A stretch of 39,293 bases of DNA from NCBI GenBank assembly GCA_021789555.1, contig JAJYJK010000020.1:1-39293 (forward strand). Reading direction: 5' to 3'. Shown here in pieces: positions 14,974 to 22,840 of this stretch. The position numbers and the translations under genes were made by a program. Each line of letters opens with the position of its first letter. The first letter of the stretch is position 1. Origin of the DNA: Nitrospirota bacterium (GTDB lineage Bacteria > Nitrospirota > Thermodesulfovibrionia > Thermodesulfovibrionales > JdFR-88). Under the pieces are notes generated by a model that was not told where the DNA came from, did no database searches, and saw only the letters and a list, made by a program, of their open reading frames with translations.

Positions 14974-17427
14974 CTACGCGGGCTCCACTTTCACGGCCAC
15001 CATGGGGGCCTCGCCGTTTGATGGAGGCGAGGTGAGCAGGTTTACCCTGGCGTGGGCGAAATGCGTGGGGACGAAGACCATTCCCTCGGGGACTTCCTCG
15101 GTCACCTTCGCCTTCAGGTAAATGACAGCCCCGTTTTTGCCGCTTATTTTAGCAAATCCCTCATCCACTACTCCGCCGGCCAATGCATCCGCCGGGTTTA
15201 TCTGCAGGTATGCGTCCGAGACGGCGGAGCCCAGGTTTTTGGATATGGTGGTAAGGCTGCCGGAGTGCTGCATGAGGTTGCCGGTGGCAAGCAGCAGCCG
15301 GTAGCCGTCCTCCGCCGTCTCAGTCGTTGCCTGCTCCACGGCGGTCAGGGCGGGCGTGACCGCGGGTTGCTGCGCGGAGAGCACGTTTTTTGCGGCCTCG
15401 GCGGAAACCTCCTCGAAATTATTGGCGCCCATCTCCGCCTGCATGAGCCTTCCAAGGTTTCTGACTATCTTCCAATCCGGCATCGAGATGCCGGTCTCGG
15501 GCAGGCATCTGACGAACCTCTGGGGTCTGCCCGTGAGGCCCACGAACGTGCCTTCCTTCTCGCTCCAGCTTGCGGCGGGCAGCACGACATGGGCGAGGCC
15601 GGCCGTCTCGGTCATCATTATGTCCTGCACGATGAGCAGCTCAAGCCCCTCCAGGGCCTTCACGACCTTTGCCGTATCGGGGAAGGTGACGGCGGGGTTT
15701 TCGCCCATGCTGTAGAGGGCCTTTATCTGCCCGCCTCCGTATAGCATCTGCTGTGCGTCGAGGCCCATGCCGTCCTCTCCAAAGGCCATCTGAAGCCCCA
15801 GGGTGTTTGCGAACTCGGGCGGGAAGCCAAGGGCTTCCGGCCCTCTTCCAAGCATTATTGCAAGGTCCATCAGCGCAAGCGCCGTCCCCTCGCCTTTCGT
15901 GTTCCCGGAGCTTCCGAATGTGGCAAAGAACATCGGGTTTTTGGCGGCGGCAAGCGCGGCCGCTGTCCGCCTTATCTCTTCCGCGGGGACCCCGGTCATG
16001 CGGGCCGCCTCATCGGGACTGTACTTCTTGAGGTTTTCCCGGAGGGCTTCGAACCCGGTTACCTTTTCGGCGTCCCTGTTATGAAGGCCCTTCTCAAGCA
16101 AGGCGCTCATAATTCCGTTTACCAGGGCAACGCCGGTTGCGGGCTTGCTCCTGAGCCAGCTTGAGCTCCATCTGGTGAACTTTGTCTCCTGCGGGCCCGC
16201 CACTATCAGGGCCGCCCCCAAATCCCTGTGGGCGGCCAGCACCTTCAGGCCGTAGACCGGATGGGTGGAGGTGAGATCGGATTCGAGCACAAAAAGGACG
16301 TCGGCCGCAAGCGGGGCATTGAAGTCGAGGGCAAGCCACGGGATGCCGAAGGCCTTTTTTAGCGCGCTTGCCTGTTTATGGTAGCCGAACCTCGCCCTTG
16401 AATCCAGGTTGTTTGAGCCGACGGCGAGGGACATGAACTTCTTGAGCATGTAGTTGTCCTCTACCGAGCAGCGCTCCGAACCCAGGGCGCCCACGCACTT
16501 CGCGCCGTGTTTTGCCTTTAGCTCCGTAAGTTTTGCCGCTATGAACTCCAGGGCCTCCTGCCAGCTCGCCGGTTCCAGCTTGCCAGCTTTTCTTAAAAGC
16601 GGGGTTTCAAGCCTGTGCTCGGACTCTATGAAGTCAAAGCCGAACCGCCCCCTGGGGCAGAGGTCGCCCTCGTTTATTCCGACGCCGTCTTTGCCCCTGG
16701 CGCGCATTATGCGCCCCTCCCGGAGGCTGAGCACCGTAGTGCAGCCCACGGAGCAATACGGGCAAATGTTTTCCTGCTCGTCCATGAACCAGACCCTCGA
16801 GCGGAACCGGTAGGGCTTTGTGCCCAGGGCGCCCACGGGGCAGGAGTCCACGCACTGGCCGCAGAACTCGCAGTCCAGGGTCTCCTCGAAGGCGGGGCTT
16901 ATCTTTGTCTTGAAGCCGCGGCCTATCAGGTTTATCGCCCCGACCCCCTGGTGCTCCTTGCAGACCCTCACGCATTTCCCGCAGAGGATGCAGCGGTTTG
17001 TGTTTCTCTCGATGAGCGGGGCGGCGAGGAATTCGGGCTCGTGCTTGCGCTCGCCCTTGAACCTGCTTTGCGAGGGGCCGTACTTGAACGCCAGGTCCTG
17101 AAGCTCGCACTCCCCGGCCTTGTCGCAGACCGGGCAGTCAAGCGGATGGTGCACAAGCAGCAGCTCAAGGACTGTCCTTCTGGCCTTATCAAGCTTCGGC
17201 GTTTCCGTCTGGACCACCATCCCCTGCTCGGCCGGCGTGGAGCACGAGGCGAGCAATTTCTTTTGCCCCTCGATCTCGACCAGGCAGAGGCGGCAGCCGC
17301 CGTACGGGGTGAGTCTCCTGTCCCAGCAGAGGTGAGGTATGTAAATGCCGTTTGCCTGCGCCGCCTGCAGTATGGTGCTCTTGGGCGGGCACTGGACCTT
17401 CTTTCCGTTTATCGTCAGCTCTATCAT
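14974..17427 (-). CDS. NuoG/FdhF-like iron-sulfur molybdopterin-fold subunit without Mo ligand
   Basis: An 817-residue protein. Residues 1-80 are a [2Fe-2S] ferredoxin domain. The His-Cys3 [4Fe-4S] motif follows (HHPLDCPVCDKAGEC), then two [4Fe-4S] clusters (CILCGKCVRVC, CEFCGQCVDSCP) and the cluster motif CPYCSVGC before a molybdopterin-oxidoreductase fold to about 800. Similarity to E. coli FdhF is clear (KLEPASWQEAL, IVQDIMMTETA). Where FdhF has ARVUHGPS, this protein reads ARFGYHKQA, so no Cys or Sec can bind molybdenum. ATG 17427 overlaps the NuoF stop (ATGA) behind AGGAGTGGAGG. It holds the slot taken by HydA in [FeFe]-hydrogenase operons; no H-cluster motif is present. Inferred role: electron-wiring subunit; terminal substrate unknown. 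Confidence 0.85.
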   Translation of the reverse strand: MIELTINGKKVQCPPKSTILQAAQANGIYIPHLCWDRRLTPYGGCRLCLVEIEGQKKLLASCSTPAEQGMVVQTETPKLDKARRTVLELLLVHHPLDCPVCDKAGECELQDLAFKYGPSQSRFKGERKHEPEFLAAPLIERNTNRCILCGKCVRVCKEHQGVGAINLIGRGFKTKISPAFEETLDCEFCGQCVDSCPVGALGTKPYRFRSRVWFMDEQENICPYCSVGCTTVLSLREGRIMRARGKDGVGINEGDLCPRGRFGFDFIESEHRLETPLLRKAGKLEPASWQEALEFIAAKLTELKAKHGAKCVGALGSERCSVEDNYMLKKFMSLAVGSNNLDSRARFGYHKQASALKKAFGIPWLALDFNAPLAADVLFVLESDLTSTHPVYGLKVLAAHRDLGAALIVAGPQETKFTRWSSSWLRSKPATGVALVNGIMSALLEKGLHNRDAEKVTGFEALRENLKKYSPDEAARMTGVPAEEIRRTAAALAAAKNPMFFATFGSSGNTKGEGTALALMDLAIMLGRGPEALGFPPEFANTLGLQMAFGEDGMGLDAQQMLYGGGQIKALYSMGENPAVTFPDTAKVVKALEGLELLIVQDIMMTETAGLAHVVLPAASWSEKEGTFVGLTGRPQRFVRCLPETGISMPDWKIVRNLGRLMQAEMGANNFEEVSAEAAKNVLSAQQPAVTPALTAVEQATTETAEDGYRLLLATGNLMQHSGSLTTISKNLGSAVSDAYLQINPADALAGGVVDEGFAKISGKNGAVIYLKAKVTEEVPEGMVFVPTHFAHARVNLLTSPPSNGEAPMVAVKVEPA

Positions 17428-19271
17428 ATCGCCTCCACTCCTTTCGCCCTGGCCAGGAGTTCCTGCCTGAGACTGCCGGGGCCGACTTTGAGCGCGCCGA
17501 ACTTGCACGCCTCGTAACAGGAGCGGCATTTAATGCAGAGCTCCTGGTTTATGACATGCGGCTGTTTCTTTTCGCCGGTGACGGCCTTTTGCGGGCAGAC
17601 CCTGGCGCAGGCCCCGCAGCCCTTGCAGGTCTCGGGGTCCACGTAGAAGGTGACAAGCGGCCTGCAGACGCCCGCCTTGCACCAGCCCTCCTTTATGTGG
17701 GACTCGTACTCGTCCCTGAAATATCTTATGGTGGAGAGCACCGGGTTTGGCGCGGTCTGGCCCAGACCGCAAAGAGAGGTGTTTATGATGTCCTGGGCCA
17801 GGTCCTGCAACAGCTCTATATCGCCTTCCATGCCCCGGCCCTCGGTTATGTCCGCGAGCTTGTCGTGCATCACCTTGGTGCCGACCCTGCACGGCGGGCA
17901 CTTGCCGCAGGACTCGTCCGTCGTGAACTCAAGAAAGAATTTAGCCACGCTCACCATGCAGTTGAAATCGTCTATTACGACCATTCCACCTGACCCGACT
18001 ATGGCGCCCGTCTGGACGATGTCCTCGTATGTGACCGGGGTGTCCAGCAGGTGCTCCGGTATGCAGCCGCCCGAGGGGCCGCCCAACTGGACCGCCTTGA
18101 ATTTTCGCCCCTTCTTGATGCCTCCTCCGATGTCGAATATCACTTTTCTAAGCGGTATGCCCATCGGCACCTCGATGAGCCCTATATTGTTGACTGAGCC
18201 GGTGAGGGCGAAGACCTTCGTGCCGGTGGATTTTTCCGTGCCGAGGCTCTTGAACCAGTCCGCGCCGTTTAGGATTATGGACGGGATATTGGCATAGGTC
18301 TCGACGTTGTTGAGGACCGTCGGCTTTTTCCAGAGGCCCTGCACCGCGGGAAACGGCGGCCTCGGTATGGGCATGCCGCGCTTCCCCTCGAGGGAGCGCA
18401 TGAGCGCGGTCTCCTCGCCGCAGACAAACGCCCCCGCGCCCTGGTATATCTCGATGTCCAGAGAGAACCCGGTGCCCAGGATGTTTTCGCCCAGCAGGCC
18501 ATATTCCCTGGCCGCGTCAATTGCCTTCTGGAGCCTCTGCACCGCCAGCGGGTACTCGGCCCTGACGTATATATAGCCCTTGCTCGCGCCGATTGCCCTT
18601 GCGCCTATTATCATGCCCTCCAGCACCACGTGCGGGTCCGCCTCCATGACGCTCCTGTCCATGAAGGCCCCGGGGTCGCCCTCGTCGCCGTTGCAGAGGA
18701 TGTATTTCAGGGGACCGGGCACCCTTGAGCAAAGCTCCCATTTAAGGCCGGTGGGGAAGCCCGCGCCGCCCCTGCCCCTGAGGCCCGAGGCCTTGACCTC
18801 CTTTACAACGTCCGCCGGGGTCATCTCCGTCAGCGCCTTCGCGGCCGCCCGGTATCCGTCCCTGGCGATATATTCCTCTATCTTTTCCGGGTCCACCAGA
18901 CCCTTGTTCCTCAGCGCCCGGAGCACCTGCAGGTTGAAAAACGGGATGTCCTTCATTACGGGCACGATCTGTTTTTTGTCCGGTTCCTTGTACATGAGTT
19001 TCTGGACCGGCCTGCCCTTCAGCAGATGTTCCTCCACTATGAGGGGGACGTCCTCGGGGGTCAGCTTCTCATAGAAGATGCCGTCCGGGTAGACGGTCAT
19101 GATGGGTCCCTCGGCGCAAAAACCGTTGCAGCCGGTGAGTATTATATTTATCTCCTTATCAAGCCCCTTGTTTTTGAGCTCCGCCTCGAGGGCGTGCTTC
19201 ACCTTGAGCCCGCCGCTCGCGATGCAGCCCGTCCCTCCGCATACCATCAGGTTGGCCCTGAATTTATCCAT
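17424..19271 (-). CDS. NuoF/HndC-type NADH-binding flavoprotein
   Basis: A 615-residue flavoprotein of the type found in bifurcating hydrogenases and related soluble dehydrogenases. Residues 1-95 form a thioredoxin-like [2Fe-2S] domain (VCGGTGC, TGCNGFC). The NuoF core contains GLRGRGGAGFPTGLKW for FMN/NADH and ESCGKCPPCRVG for the N3-type [4Fe-4S] cluster. The C-terminus adds two ferredoxin-type clusters (CKGCGACARVCP, CIKCRSCYEAC), absent from complex I NuoF but typical of HydB/HndC. It oxidises or reduces NAD(H) and passes electrons to the neighbouring NuoG-like and ferredoxin subunits. It is complete, with GGAGG upstream, and overlaps the next gene by 4 bases. Confidence 0.93.
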   Translation of the reverse strand: MDKFRANLMVCGGTGCIASGGLKVKHALEAELKNKGLDKEINIILTGCNGFCAEGPIMTVYPDGIFYEKLTPEDVPLIVEEHLLKGRPVQKLMYKEPDKKQIVPVMKDIPFFNLQVLRALRNKGLVDPEKIEEYIARDGYRAAAKALTEMTPADVVKEVKASGLRGRGGAGFPTGLKWELCSRVPGPLKYILCNGDEGDPGAFMDRSVMEADPHVVLEGMIIGARAIGASKGYIYVRAEYPLAVQRLQKAIDAAREYGLLGENILGTGFSLDIEIYQGAGAFVCGEETALMRSLEGKRGMPIPRPPFPAVQGLWKKPTVLNNVETYANIPSIILNGADWFKSLGTEKSTGTKVFALTGSVNNIGLIEVPMGIPLRKVIFDIGGGIKKGRKFKAVQLGGPSGGCIPEHLLDTPVTYEDIVQTGAIVGSGGMVVIDDFNCMVSVAKFFLEFTTDESCGKCPPCRVGTKVMHDKLADITEGRGMEGDIELLQDLAQDIINTSLCGLGQTAPNPVLSTIRYFRDEYESHIKEGWCKAGVCRPLVTFYVDPETCKGCGACARVCPQKAVTGEKKQPHVINQELCIKCRSCYEACKFGALKVGPGSLRQELLARAKGVEAI

Positions 19272-19327
19272 CTTTCAAATTTCCTCCGCTTTTGGAAAAA
19301 TTTCAAAAAGAAATCTCATTTTTTATC

Positions 19328-19711
19328 TCAGTAAGAGGTCTCGCTACCCATCACGAGGGCGTATTCCTCGACAATATTGCCCTGTTGTATGTGCTCCCTG
19401 AATATCCTTTTCATCTTTTCGGCGTTGAGGTAGCAGTATTTGACGGGCGCGGCCCCCAGGAGCTCGACCGTGGCCATCGGCTCCTTGCTGCAGAAACCCG
19501 CGCACCCGGAGGCGGTAACGATCACGTCTTTTACGTCGTTGCTTGCCAGCTCTTCCACAATCGAGTTCATCACGGCGCGGGCGCCGGCCGCGATGCCGCA
19601 GGTCCCCATGTGCACCGTGACCTTGGCCTTGTAGCCGCCCTGCCTGAGATTGAAAGTGGCCGCGTACTGCTCTTTGATCTTCTTGAGGTCGTCTATCGTC
19701 AGTTTTTGCAT
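19328..19711 (-). CDS. thioredoxin-like [2Fe-2S] ferredoxin
   Basis: A 127-residue protein. The cysteine ligands are in HMGTCGIAAGA, ASGCAGFCSKEP and a later cysteine near VKYCYLNAE, the pattern of thioredoxin-fold [2Fe-2S] ferredoxins that accompany HydB/HndC. An excellent AAGGAGGTG lies 8 bases before the ATG. It sits between the receiver-NuoE fusion and the NuoF gene, as the small ferredoxin does in [FeFe]-hydrogenase operons. It probably transfers electrons within the complex or to a soluble partner. Confidence 0.88.
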   Translation of the reverse strand: MQKLTIDDLKKIKEQYAATFNLRQGGYKAKVTVHMGTCGIAAGARAVMNSIVEELASNDVKDVIVTASGCAGFCSKEPMATVELLGAAPVKYCYLNAEKMKRIFREHIQQGNIVEEYALVMGSETSY

Positions 19712-19726
19712 ATCAAAACACCTCCT

Positions 19727-20602
19727 TTATTGGTAATGGGTGAGGATGTCCAGCGCCTTGACGGGATTTACGGAGCCGTGGGTGTCCTTGTCCACCACAA
19801 CGACGGGGGCAAGACCGCAGGCGCCCAGGCACCTGACGCTTTCCAGCGAGAATATCTTGTCGGGCGTCACTTCCCCGATGTCTATCTGGAGTTTTTCCCT
19901 GAGTTTTGCGAGTATCTCCTCGGCGCGTTTCACGTAGCAGGCGGTCCCCAGACATACCCTTACATTGTGTTTGCCCTTGGGCTTCATCGTGAAATAGGAG
20001 TAGAACGAGACGACCCCGTGGACCTCGCTGACGGGCACGTTCAGGCCGCGGGCTATGTGCCTCTGGACGGCCGGGGGCAGAAAACCGACCAGTTCCTGCG
20101 CCTCCTGGAGGACGGGTATGAGCGAGCCCGGCCTGCCCTTGTGCGCCTCTATGATGCCGGTGAGCTTTTCCGCCATCTCGGGGCCGAAATCCACGGCCTC
20201 CGGTTTGCGGGATTTCCTCCGGAACTCGACGGCCTTCTCGGCGGTCTCCGCCAGGAGCGCCGGCGAGAACGGTTTCGGCAGGTAATCGACGATCTTCAGG
20301 GCCAGGGCCTGCTTTATGCTCTCCTGGGACGGATAGCCGGTTATGAGCACCAGGCTGATATCGGGGTCCTTTTCCCGCAGTCTTTTCATGAACTCTATGC
20401 CGTCCATGCCGGGCATCTTGATGTCCGTTATGACGACGTCGAAGGGGGAAGCGTTTTCGCCGGGCATGTTTTCGTCGAGCAGCTCCAGGGCCTTCGCCGC
20501 GGAGGCCGATGTGCTCACCTCAAACCCATCGGGCTTCAATATCCTTTCACAACTCCTGAGGACGATCTCCTCGTCGTCCACAACCAGTATCTTGCCCTTC
20601 AT
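19727..20602 (-). CDS. response-regulator receiver fused to NuoE ([2Fe-2S]) subunit
   Basis: A 291-residue fusion. Residues 1-122 form a CheY-like receiver with ILVVDDEE, phosphoacceptor Asp60 (VVITDIKMPGMDG), the conserved Thr (LVLITGYP) and Lys (YLPKPF). Residues 138-291 are a NuoE/HndA-like 24-kDa subunit: an N-terminal helical part, then ligands CLGTAC and CLGACGLAP, and SFYSYF, which is typical of NuoE. All receiver residues are intact, so phosphorylation is expected. NuoE pairs with NuoF to feed electrons from NADH. The fusion suggests that phosphorylation alters subunit docking or electron flow (inference). AGGAGGGAC precedes the ATG. Reading through 20220-20300 shows one uninterrupted frame, so it is not a two-gene artefact. 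Confidence 0.92.
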   Translation of the reverse strand: MKGKILVVDDEEIVLRSCERILKPDGFEVSTSASAAKALELLDENMPGENASPFDVVITDIKMPGMDGIEFMKRLREKDPDISLVLITGYPSQESIKQALALKIVDYLPKPFSPALLAETAEKAVEFRRKSRKPEAVDFGPEMAEKLTGIIEAHKGRPGSLIPVLQEAQELVGFLPPAVQRHIARGLNVPVSEVHGVVSFYSYFTMKPKGKHNVRVCLGTACYVKRAEEILAKLREKLQIDIGEVTPDKIFSLESVRCLGACGLAPVVVVDKDTHGSVNPVKALDILTHYQ

Positions 20603-20625
20603 CTGTCCCTCCTGTCCAAAGGATT

Positions 20626-20645
20626 TTAAATTAAATTAAATTAAA
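20626..20645. repeat. (TTAAA)4 tandem repeat
   Basis: Four perfect copies of TTAAA lie in the 58-base gap between the GHKL ATPase gene (20661) and the receiver-NuoE gene. Pentamer repeats can vary in copy number by slippage. The position inside an operon suggests a spacer or a weak AT-rich regulatory site; no function can be shown. Confidence 0.5.
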
Positions 20646-20660
20646 ACTGATTCCCCATTA

Positions 20661-21224
20661 TTATTCATTCGCCTTCCACATGGCGGCGGCCCTGCCGCCC
20701 GTGGACTCGTTGATGGAATTTCTTATCGACATGAGCACCTCCGGGAGGTTTACGGGCGCCTCCCCCAGGGCTTCTTTAAGCTCGTCTGTGTCGAAACCGT
20801 AGTAAAAATCCCCTTTCTCGTAGAAAAGGACGTAGCGGATCTCCGGGTGGCCGCATATCAGGGCGAGCATGGTGGAGCCGATGTCGCCCAGGGGTTTCAG
20901 GTCTATGTGGCTCAGCTTGAACGAGGCAAAGAGGGTTGTGCCGGCCCCCGGATTGGACGTAATATTAAAGTGGCCGCCGCAGTCGAGGGCCGCCTGCTTC
21001 AAAAGGGGGATGCCGAGCCCGAATTTCTTTTTCCTGTTCGTCGTGAAAAAGGGGTCTTCCACCCTGTGGAGGATGTCCACGCCGATGCCCGGCCCGTCGT
21101 CTTCCACGCTGATGGAGTACAAGTCCTTCACCGGGTCCTCCACTATCCTTAGCACTATCTTTTTGGCCCCCGCGTTTATCGAGTTTTCAGCGATGTCCAG
21201 TATGTGCAGCGACAAGTCCTTCAT
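20661..21224 (-). CDS. GHKL ATPase (histidine-kinase-like, no HisKA)
   Basis: A 187-residue protein starting MKDLSLHILDIAENSINAGA, where the N box is unusually close to the N-terminus. DDGPGIG and KFGLGIPLLKQAALD give the ATP-binding G boxes. There is no phosphoacceptor histidine domain, so it is a stand-alone ATPase of the kind seen next to bifurcating [FeFe]-hydrogenases. The C-terminal 70 residues are an unassigned alpha/beta extension. It starts 2 bases after the PHP gene stop and is therefore translationally coupled. It could phosphorylate or control the receiver domains in this operon, which otherwise lack an adjacent kinase (inference). Confidence 0.85.
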   Translation of the reverse strand: MKDLSLHILDIAENSINAGAKKIVLRIVEDPVKDLYSISVEDDGPGIGVDILHRVEDPFFTTNRKKKFGLGIPLLKQAALDCGGHFNITSNPGAGTTLFASFKLSHIDLKPLGDIGSTMLALICGHPEIRYVLFYEKGDFYYGFDTDELKEALGEAPVNLPEVLMSIRNSINESTGGRAAAMWKANE

Positions 21225-21226
21225 TT

Positions 21227-21970
21227 TCAGTCGATGACCACAGACCTTCCGCCTTCCGATTTGAGCGCCGAGGCGATCTCTGAAAAGCTCGCCCCGTCCA
21301 GCAGGAACCTCGTCTTTTTTTTCCCCACGTCCTCGAGCCTGTGGGCGTCCGAGGAGCTGACGGCCGCCAGCCCGGCCTCTTCGACACAGGGGGGCACGCC
21401 TTTCCCCCCCGAGACCTCCAGGGCGTCGAACCTGACACCGGGCGGGATGAAGCCAAGCTGGGAGATGACGCTAAAGGATTCACGGTCCACGTGGCTGGCT
21501 ATAGCGAGCCCCCCAAGGGCGTGTATGGCCTCCACCAGGGCGTTTAGAGGCATGCCGGTTGCGCCCGCCAGCAGCCTGCTGTTGAAACCCAGCACCTCCT
21601 CGGCCTCGTTCACCACCACCTGCTCGCCCCAGAAGGCGGGGTCGTTTTCCAGGTCCGCCGGCAGGCTGGCATAGACCTTTTCCTGCATCCCGAGGGCGGC
21701 CTGGAGGCTGTCAAAGAGCGCAAGCACATGCACCTCCTCGGCCGAGGCGACCTCCATCGCGGCCAACAGGGTGATGCCCATTTTGCCTGCCAGGCGAAGG
21801 GCGGGCTCGAGGTTTTCGCAGGAGTTATGGTCCGCTATGGCTATTATGTCCAGCCCCCCCGCCAGCGCCCTTTGTATTATCCTCTTCGGGGTCATGTCCA
21901 GCTCCGCACAGGGGGAAAGACAGCTATGTATATGCAGGTCCGCCGTGAAAAACCTCTTTTTGGTCGCCAT
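21227..21970 (-). CDS. PHP-domain metal-dependent phosphoesterase
   Basis: A protein of about 247 residues. FTADLHIHSCLSP (residues 9-21) and AIADHNSCENL carry the first histidine/aspartate metal ligands of the PHP fold; further ligands follow in ASHVDRES and SSDAHR. The fold binds two or three metals and hydrolyses phosphoesters, from histidinol phosphate to nucleic acids; the substrate here is unknown. PHP genes of this kind recur in trimeric hydrogenase operons without assigned function. ATG 21970 is chosen. An upstream GTG at 22036 would overlap the DRTGG gene but sits on top of its own Shine-Dalgarno and adds low-complexity sequence. Confidence 0.85.
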   Translation of the reverse strand: MATKKRFFTADLHIHSCLSPCAELDMTPKRIIQRALAGGLDIIAIADHNSCENLEPALRLAGKMGITLLAAMEVASAEEVHVLALFDSLQAALGMQEKVYASLPADLENDPAFWGEQVVVNEAEEVLGFNSRLLAGATGMPLNALVEAIHALGGLAIASHVDRESFSVISQLGFIPPGVRFDALEVSGGKGVPPCVEEAGLAAVSSSDAHRLEDVGKKKTRFLLDGASFSEIASALKSEGGRSVVID

Positions 21971-22022
21971 TTGTTTTGCCGCCCCGGGCCGGCCTTCAAG
22001 GGGCCAAAGGCTGCGCCTCCCC

Positions 22023-22376
22023 TCAAGCCTTTCCACCTCCCTTGTCCGTCAGAAACAGGTTATAGACGATCCCCGCGGTCTCACACGTCTGCAGGCCGGT
22101 GCTCAGGATGACGATGCCCTCGGACTCGGCCTTTTCAAGGGTCTCGGGGTCTATGTCCTTGTTGCCGGTCACGATTATCCCGGAGAGGCCCTTGATCGCC
22201 GCCACGGCCGCTATGTTCGGGTGGGTCTGCCTGGTGATCCAGAGGTTGCCCTCCTTGCCGTTTGCCAGTACGTCCGAGAGCATGTCGCTTGCGTAGCAGC
22301 CGGTTATCGGCGTGTCCGTGCATCCCTTGTTTTTGAGGCTCAATTCCAGTTTCCCGATAAGTTCATAAATAGTCAT
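22023..22376 (-). CDS. DRTGG-domain protein
   Basis: A 117-residue stand-alone DRTGG domain: ITGCYASDMLSDVLANGKEGNLWIT, followed by VAAIKGLSGIIVTGN and ESEGIVILST, with alternating beta strands and helices. DRTGG domains occur in some phosphotransacetylases and next to CBS domains, where a regulatory ligand-binding role is suspected. Single-domain copies accompany bifurcating hydrogenase operons. It overlaps the upstream ATPase gene by 4 bases (ATGA). It is probably a sensor of metabolite or nucleotide status for the complex; the ligand is unknown. Confidence 0.85.
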   Translation of the reverse strand: MTIYELIGKLELSLKNKGCTDTPITGCYASDMLSDVLANGKEGNLWITRQTHPNIAAVAAIKGLSGIIVTGNKDIDPETLEKAESEGIVILSTGLQTCETAGIVYNLFLTDKGGGKA

Positions 22377-22813
22377 TTTTGCCCATCCGCCCTCAGATTG
22401 ATGATGATTTCAAGTGTTGTCCCCTCTCCTGGCACAGAGTCTATTTGCAATGCGTCGGCGTTCTTTTTTATGTTGGGAAGACCCATGCCGCTGCCCCAGC
22501 CAAACTCCCTCGCCCAGTCCGGCGCGGTCGTATAGCCTTCCTTCATTGCGAGCCCTATGTCCTCTATGCCCGGCCCCATATCGGTCACCGTGATTTTGAT
22601 CTCATCGCCCTCGATCCTGTAATTCAGGCTTCCCGCCACGGCGTGAATGATCACGTTTATCTCGGCCTCGAAGGCGCAGATGGCGGCGCGCCTGATGGTC
22701 TCGCCCGGCACCCCCATCTCCGCCAGCTCGGAGCGCAGACACTTCGAGCCGACCCCGGCATCCGAGAAATCTCCGCCTTTGAGCGGGAAGTAGTCGCTTT
22801 TTCCGGCCCCCAT
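22373..22813 (-). CDS. anti-sigma-factor-type GHKL ATPase (RsbW-like)
   Basis: A 146-residue single-domain ATPase. FEAEINVIIHA is the N box, TDMGPGIED the G1 box, and FGWGSGMGLPNIKKNAD the G2 region. The short length and the lack of a HisKA domain match RsbW/SpoIIAB-like serine kinases or anti-sigma factors rather than sensor kinases. A partner sigma factor or STAS-domain antagonist is not visible here. It follows the receiver-GcvH gene by 27 bases and overlaps the DRTGG gene by 4. In hydrogenase operons a similar gene is often first. Confidence 0.87.
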   Translation of the reverse strand: MGAGKSDYFPLKGGDFSDAGVGSKCLRSELAEMGVPGETIRRAAICAFEAEINVIIHAVAGSLNYRIEGDEIKITVTDMGPGIEDIGLAMKEGYTTAPDWAREFGWGSGMGLPNIKKNADALQIDSVPGEGTTLEIIINLRADGQK

Positions 22814-22840
22814 GTTTTTAAATTAGACCCCCTTTAAAAC

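Noticed and set aside
14974-17427. Reading the last operon gene as a formate dehydrogenase or an [FeFe]-hydrogenase
   Set aside because: The Cys/Sec position is not Cys or an in-frame UGA, and the H-cluster motifs (TSCCPxW, MPCxxKxxE) are absent.
19292-20629. Long plus-strand open frame opposite the ferredoxin and receiver-NuoE genes
   Set aside because: It crosses two well-supported minus-strand genes and shows no protein family features.
21971-22036. GTG start for the PHP protein overlapping the DRTGG gene
   Set aside because: The Shine-Dalgarno would overlap the start codon, and the added residues are not part of the PHP fold.
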